A stretch of 64,000 nt of DNA from Thysanoteuthis rhombus (Eukaryota > Mollusca > Cephalopoda > Oegopsida > Thysanoteuthidae), in assembly GCA_963457665.1 (NCBI GenBank), contig OY735207.1, positions 60,155,613 through 60,219,612 of the forward strand, written 5' to 3'. Position 1 is the first letter of the stretch; each line of letters starts with the position of its first letter. The translations under genes and the position numbers were made by a program. The notes under the pieces were generated by a model. It searched no databases and had not been told where the DNA came from. It saw nothing but the letters and a program-made list of their open reading frames with translations. Positions 25,271 to 64,000 of the stretch are shown piece after piece.

Positions 25271-26084
25271 AGTACCTTGTTCTGTGTGTAAATTACCAGT
25301 TAATCAGAACCATACCAGTGATAAGATATTTTATCACGATATCTAGCAATGAGACAGTTCACAGGGATCTATGACTTTCTAAAAGCATTTCTACTAAGAG
25401 TACATAAGCAGTGTCAGCTGAAATTCAAACTGAGCTGGTCGATTCTGTTTCCTTTACTCATAACCTCTCCCCGCTATGCTTTATCTCAAATCTATGTGTT
25501 ACTGTAAGATTGTGAAATCCCTAGTGGCACAATCAGTGTAGAGATGGTTAACAAGTTTGTGATGCTGACCATTACTACTTTAATAAGTTTGACCGTCATT
25601 GGGTGCCCAACTACTGTAGCTTTGTGATGTATATAACATTATTCAATGCACAAAGTGAGATTTTCCATTTTTCCTACAAACAAAACAAAACAAAATCTCC
25701 CATGTTTTGCTTATTCAGGGTATGTGTATTATTTACAAGTATTCAATAAGCTTCAAAACAAAAGTAAAATGAGTATCCGAACCGTAGAAATAATGAAAAT
25801 ATTACTGGTGAAACTTTGTCTAAAAATGACGGTCAATTTTCACCTGAGTTTTAACAAAAACAAAATCAGTGGTTTTGTTCAAATAACATGATGTATTTCT
25901 ATAAGTTTCATCATAATATGCACAAGGACCATTATGCACAGTGTTCTAGCTTCAAAATAAAAAAGCTGAGCATCACAGCTATAAAAATACTGAAAAAATA
26001 ACCAGCAAAAGTTTGTCAAACTTTGAATCTGATTTGTTGTGCACTTATCATAGGTGCCCACTGAAATTCATTTATATATATATA

Positions 26085-26215
26085 TATATGTATATGTATG
26101 TTTGTATTTTGGGAGTGAAGTGATTCGACAGAATTTTGACAAAAATGACAAATGGAAGGTGATGAGAACTCAAGTAAAGTAGATGTTACATCTCAAATTT
26201 TTTTAATTATTCTTT
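26085..26215 (+). repeat. Short repeat after (TA)n (family H)
   Basis: 'gagtgaagtgattcgacaga', 'aaatgacaaatggaaggtga' and 'gatgttacatctcaaatttt' match 37120-37225 in order; an inverted fragment lies at 37490-37570. All lie next to (TA)n. Confidence 0.58.
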
Positions 26216-26522
26216 GGGCATGTTTCAATGCATTTTGATGGGTGCCTGCCATTCAGTGAAAATATTTCCAGCGGTTCACAGAAAAATTTTGTTGTTTACA
26301 TGTTTAAGGCTGAGGGGATATGAAATGCGGATATTTCTGTACTGTTTGGTTATTTAGTAGGAAGGGGAGAGGAAGTGTTTGTATCTGTATAGATCTCCTC
26401 TCTTCTCTCTGCCCTTATGTAAGACAAGCCAAACACCCTCAGAGACAGGAAACAAACTTCTCATGACCCTACCTTTCACAGGCCCTTCGCATTTCAAACC
26501 AAATCTTACTCAGAAAAGTGTA

Positions 26523-26553
<31 letters not shown>

Positions 26554-26835
26554 GTGTCAAATGTTCATTATTAAGTCAGTCAGTTCCAAAAACTTTTTCA
26601 AAAGGAGGTAAATGAATTAGAAAATCTTAATGATGAATAAATAAATTTCATATTATTTTTCATAATGTAAAGTTGTTTATAACAATGAATTAGTTTTTTT
26701 AATAATAAATGTAATGAATGTAATGAATGTAAATAGTTCAATTTTTCATATCCTTTGCTTGATGTTATCAGTCAGTTATTGTTATCTAAAAAAGACCTGT
26801 CCCAAAGTTATCACAATAAATGTCTTCTTTTGTGA

Positions 26836-26975
<140 letters not shown>

Positions 26976-27569
26976 GTGGGTGGGTAGGTGGGTGTTTCTG
27001 CATGTGTGTATAAAAATGTTTCAGTTAGATGCTTACAGCAATAAGAAAGAATTGGCATTACCAAATATATTTCAGCTTTGATGACATTAAAATTGTTAGT
27101 CCAGCAGGCAGAGAGAGTGTGATAAATATATAATGTGAAGAGATCATTAATACTTATTTGTCAGTTGCCAATTCAAAGTATCAGATGAGGATGGTAGCCA
27201 TGGAGAAAGGACAAAGGTTGTATTTTTGTGCAGGGAAACTGACTGTAAAACGTAAGTAGGTCTTTGTATATTTTTGCTAGAGTAATATATCCGAAGTTTA
27301 AAAAGCTTGTGGGCATAGGATTTTGATGATGTGTGTGCTTCTTAGAAATGAACTGAAGATTATTTTGTTTTGAAAATATGCTTGAATATTAATGATGTGG
27401 TTTGTTTGATGAAAGACTGTTATATCTAATCTGTACAATATTCAGTATTTAGCTGATTCATGAGGCTGTTTCTGAAACTTATATGTTGTCCTGGTTTTCA
27501 TTGAAAGGATCTGAAATTTCTGATTATTATTAATCCTTTTTTGTTTTCTTTGGTATTTGAAGCTGACTT

Positions 27570-27895
27570 AAACAGCTGTACCCATCAAAAATGACAAACA
27601 GTTTTACCTTTTTTTTATATATATGTGAGTGTGTTTTTTCAAGTGTTTGTTTATGTGTTTTAGTGCTCCTTGCCGTACTGTTTTGTCTACAGACTTGGAT
27701 ATTGGTATCATTACTCCACTAGACCCTTACAAAGAATGTTTTTGTTTTAAACTTCTGGAAAAAAAGCTTTTTTGAACCATTGACAGATTTGAAGACAACA
27801 TCTAGATTCTCCAGAATCTAGATGTTTTTAAATTTTTTTTTTTTTCACTCTATTTCAGATATTTTCAAGTGGAAAACACCAATGGTGTCATTGAT
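27570..27895. mobile_element. MITE family B, copy 2, right end missing
   Basis: Contains 'gtacccatcaaaaatgacaa', 'gtgctccttgccgtactg', a perfect small hairpin 'acatctagattct'/'agaatctagatgt' and 'gtggaaaacaccaatggtgt', in the same order as B5. Confidence 0.65.
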
Positions 27896-28392
27896 ACCCC
27901 ACCTGACCTTACACTATTGAAAAGAGAAATTCTTATAATAATTTTTAGAATTACAATAATATTTCTTAGATGTGTCCAACATCTCTATAACTCACTTTGT
28001 CTGTCCCCAGTTAACTTTTGTCATTAATTCTCTTTTTTTAATCAATTGTCCCCAGCTAACATCTTTTTTTTTTCATTGATTCTGATGATATAGAATTTCA
28101 TCATCAGCATTCACAAGCATAGGATTATAGAATAAATTTTTTTTTATATGATTTACATAATTTGCAGTTTCCTTTTTACCAGTCCCCCTTATCCATGGTT
28201 TCTCTCTCAGTGGCCCTTCCCTATCTGCATTTTTCCTTTCTGTGGTATGTGGATAAATCATCAGAAATCCATCCTTGTTATTTTAATAAAACTAATTCAA
28301 ATGGCAGTTGGTTAGTTTTATTGTTTGTTGGTTGGTCCCTTGGGTTAGGAGATTGTAGGATGCCATGTTGAACTTATCTTTCATTGCATTTA

Positions 28393-28685
28393 GGTCTCGG
28401 GGAACTATTTGACTGTGCACAACTCTCCATATAAGAACGAACTAGTATTGGGTTTAGTACATGGTATCAGTAGTGAGAGTGAATCTCCAAACTTACCGCA
28501 CTTTTCTATCAATTATTATGGAAATCCAGTGATGATGCTTTTGTTGAGGCATCTGGTACATGGACAGAATACAAGGAGATGTGGATTCATGCCTTTCATA
28601 CCTCTCTCCAGAACACAGCCTCTGAAAACACACAACGTCTGTTGGAATTTGAGCTTGTTTTTTTCTGATTTTGTTTTCTCTACAG
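28393..28685 (+). pseudogene. Unidentified coding-like stretch, frameshifted
   Basis: After an acceptor-like 'tgcatttag' one frame reads GNYLTVHNSPYKNELVLGLV and on to NLPHFSINYYGN; near 28530 the coding look shifts to another frame, DDAFVEASGTWTEYKEMWIH then AFHTSLQNTASENTQRLLEF and ELVFF, before a TGA. Both parts have protein-like composition rather than low complexity, but I recognise no family. It may be an eroded exon, a retro-copy or chance. Confidence 0.3.
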
Positions 28686-29606
28686 AAAGAATCTGAACTG
28701 AAAAAACAAATTCTGACCAGTTTTAGGTGTACAAATTAGTGGAGAAAGGGAGGACAAATATTTCCCCAATAATTTGGGCAAAATGTATTAAATTTCGGGG
28801 AAATCCGTGTTATTTGAGCAAAACTGTGGAAAATTTTGGGCAAAACAGGCTTTTTTGCCCTCCTAATAGAAAGAGTTCCCACATACTGATGTGATTGGTT
28901 ATATCTGTTTGTCTTTTGTACTCATTCAATTTTATACAAAAACATAAAATGGCTTTTTTGCGTCAGTCAATCAATGCTCTTTTCTCTCTACTTCCTCATT
29001 TTCTTTTTTATGTCTTGATTTAGAAAAAAAATCACTTTCTTTTTCATTAATTCTTTGAAGCTTACTTTGCTTCCTTACTTTCTTTTATATGATTGCTTTT
29101 CCCCTCTTTCTTTAATTATTTATTTCTTGCTTTCTTCCTATCTATTTTGCTTTAAGAAATATTTCACATTTTTTTAATCTTTTGACACTGCTTTGAACAT
29201 TTTAACATTTAAAAAAATTCAATCTCCTTTTATATGATCTTTCTTTCATTTCCCCTCATCATTTTCTTTCTTTCTTTCCCTTTCTTCTTTCCTATTTAAA
29301 ATTTTCAGAACAGATGTTTCCATTTTAATATTCGCCTTAAATCTATAATTGATAAAAACATGAAACGAAATCTTTGCAAGAAGAATGAAGTATCTTTTGT
29401 TGCATTTCAGAACCTTTCAAAGGTTGCTTTAAAAAAATCACTCTATATCTTTTCCGTCTTTATTCTTTCCAAGCAGTTCTCTTTACATCAACCATATGTT
29501 TTTTTCTTTTACTTTCTTTCTCTTTTCATCCTTCTGTACAATTTGCTATTTTCTATCTAAAATCCTTCCTTCTCTTTCAGATATTTTTTACCCCATGTCA
29601 TTGAAA

Positions 29607-29608
<2 letters not shown>

Positions 29609-29671
<63 letters not shown>
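29609..29671. repeat. (TA)n microsatellite upstream of LRP exon 1
   Basis: Pure AT run, about 330 bp before the LRP start codon. Confidence 0.95.
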
Positions 29672-29674
<3 letters not shown>

Positions 29675-29943
29675 ATGAGTGTGAATGTATGTATGTATCA
29701 AGAAGATGCTTTTTATTTTTTCTAAACAAACTCAGCAATATGTTTCCAGCTCATTAATGAATGAACTTAGAATGAAGACAAGAAGCATTTGTTATTATCT
29801 GTCGTTTCTTTCTCTCTGTCTTCTTCTTCTTTATTTTTGTGACCTTTTGACAATGAAAGCTTTCTTTTAAGAAATATTCTCCCTGTGTATTTCTACAAAA
29901 AGGCAGCTAGCTATGAGCAGCCAGAAGTCTTCGAAGTCACCAG

Positions 29944-29997
29944 TGAGAAAGATTCTGGAAAAAGACAGACATTAATGAATTTACACAATTCAAAAAA
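29944..29997 (+). promoter_or_regulatory. 5' leader of the LRP-like gene with overlapping upstream ORF
   Basis: An in-frame TGA at 29944-29946 precedes the chosen ATG (29998), which has A at -3 in an A-rich context. A short upstream ORF starts at 29975 (ATG AAT TTA...) and stops at 30005-30007, 10 codons in another frame that overlap the main start codon. The transcription start is not visible, so it is not certain that the upstream ATG is transcribed. Confidence 0.5.
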
Positions 29998-63138
<33,141 letters not shown>

Positions 63139-64000
63139 GTGGGTAAAATCATTGATCTATCCCCACTGAACATTTGGAGAAGTAAATTGTTTCTTGATAA
63201 TTATACCTTTCCTGTGGTCAGACTGTGGTAGGATTTTGATGTGTTATGAAGCACACTTGATACTACAAGCAGTCGTTGGGAAAAATGAATAATGAATAAG
63301 TAATGAGCATTTTAAAGATTTGATGGCCATTCTGAGCGCCATCTTGAAAATAGTATCTTTCAAATGATCAGATTATTATATACTTTCTCTATGTTGTTGA
63401 GCACATCTGATACCATGGAAAAAATATTGTGAAGCTTGGTGGTGAGGGGGTTTAAAGTATTTTTTTTTCATAAATGAACCTGACTATGTGATAGATATGA
63501 GAAATTACTGCAAATGATGGCGTCATTGATTTTTGTCGATAGGTTACCCTTCACATCGTTGAAAAAATTGGCAACATGTTTTTTCACATCTGCTGTACAC
63601 ATACTTTGATATTTCAGTAAGATATTGCTTGTAACATGATTGACATGCTACCCAGCACTAAATGTATTAGCAAAAGAATGACTTCTAAAAGTTTTAAGAA
63701 GAATTAACTGAGGCCAAAATGCGTTTCATTAGGTTCTGGTGATCTCAAAGGTAACACCAAATGAATGGGCATCCCCAACTTAGTTGGAAACATCACCTTA
63801 AATGTTTTTATACACTGTTTGATTTCCTAATTCTATACGCCATTTTGAATCCGAAATCTCACAACCCTCAAAGGTAAAATCTGACTACCCTCCACAATGA
63901 AAATTAATGTTATGATATATACTGACTATGTTAGAAACTTCATTCTTTTTTTCGAAACATGTACAATCATCTTGGTTATCTTCTGCTGTAATCTTTATTT
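63139..64000 (+). other. LRP-like gene intron 17 (runs off the window)
   Basis: AT-rich intron sequence with no repeat or exon that I recognise. Confidence 0.6.

Overview
This window is eukaryotic, from an animal. Coding sequence sits in short exons (70-182 bp) with GT/AG boundaries, separated by introns of about 0.6-4 kb. The DNA is AT-rich and crowded with (TA)n, (TG)n, (TATC)n and (TTTC)n microsatellites, tRNA-derived SINEs, LINE fragments, palindromic MITEs and a Tc1-like relic. This fits a lophotrochozoan, perhaps a mollusc such as a cephalopod or gastropod, but no sequence here fixes the species and that is inference. A 200-bp run of N at 24032-24231 is an assembly gap.

Two genes can be supported, arranged head to head about 11.4 kb apart. 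On the minus strand, 18610-18524 is the first coding exon of a PAFAH1B2/PAFAH1B3-like gene (catalytic alpha subunit of intracellular platelet-activating-factor acetylhydrolase). It has a proper splice donor, but no further exon was found between there and the left edge. On the plus strand, 29998-63138 holds the first 17 coding exons of a large LDL-receptor-related protein. These exons join in frame without error (2166 nt, 722 residues) to give a signal peptide, a YWTD beta-propeller, an EGF-like domain, a second propeller, a second EGF-like domain and the start of a third propeller. The gene runs off the right edge. There are no LDL-A repeats before the first propeller, an order like LRP5/LRP6/arrow rather than LRP1/LRP2/LRP4. 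The two propeller-EGF modules share the same series of intron phases, a clear trace of module duplication.

Layout: 1-18523 is the presumed first intron of the PAFAH1B-like gene or sequence beyond it, filled with repeats (LINE tail, SINEs, MITEs, a ~0.87-kb foldback at 16.5-17.4 kb). 18611-29997 is the intergenic region, with a CpG-richer stretch next to the PAFAH1B-like start, a LINE fragment, a polypyrimidine tract and long (TA)n and (CA)n arrays. 29998-64000 is the LRP gene; its introns carry most copies of a ~0.4-0.5-kb dispersed repeat (here family A, 13 copies in the window), several MITE families, an RTE-like LINE remnant on the minus strand, a dead Tc1-type transposase, and two minisatellites with exact 28-bp and 47-bp units.

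Most other open reading frames here are microsatellite or transposon translations. The points most worth checking are the duplicated exon modules, a decayed copy of the exon 6 start upstream of the real exon, an inverted pair of family A repeats just before exon 2, the isolated PAFAH1B-like exon, and several palindromic elements that appear to form families.
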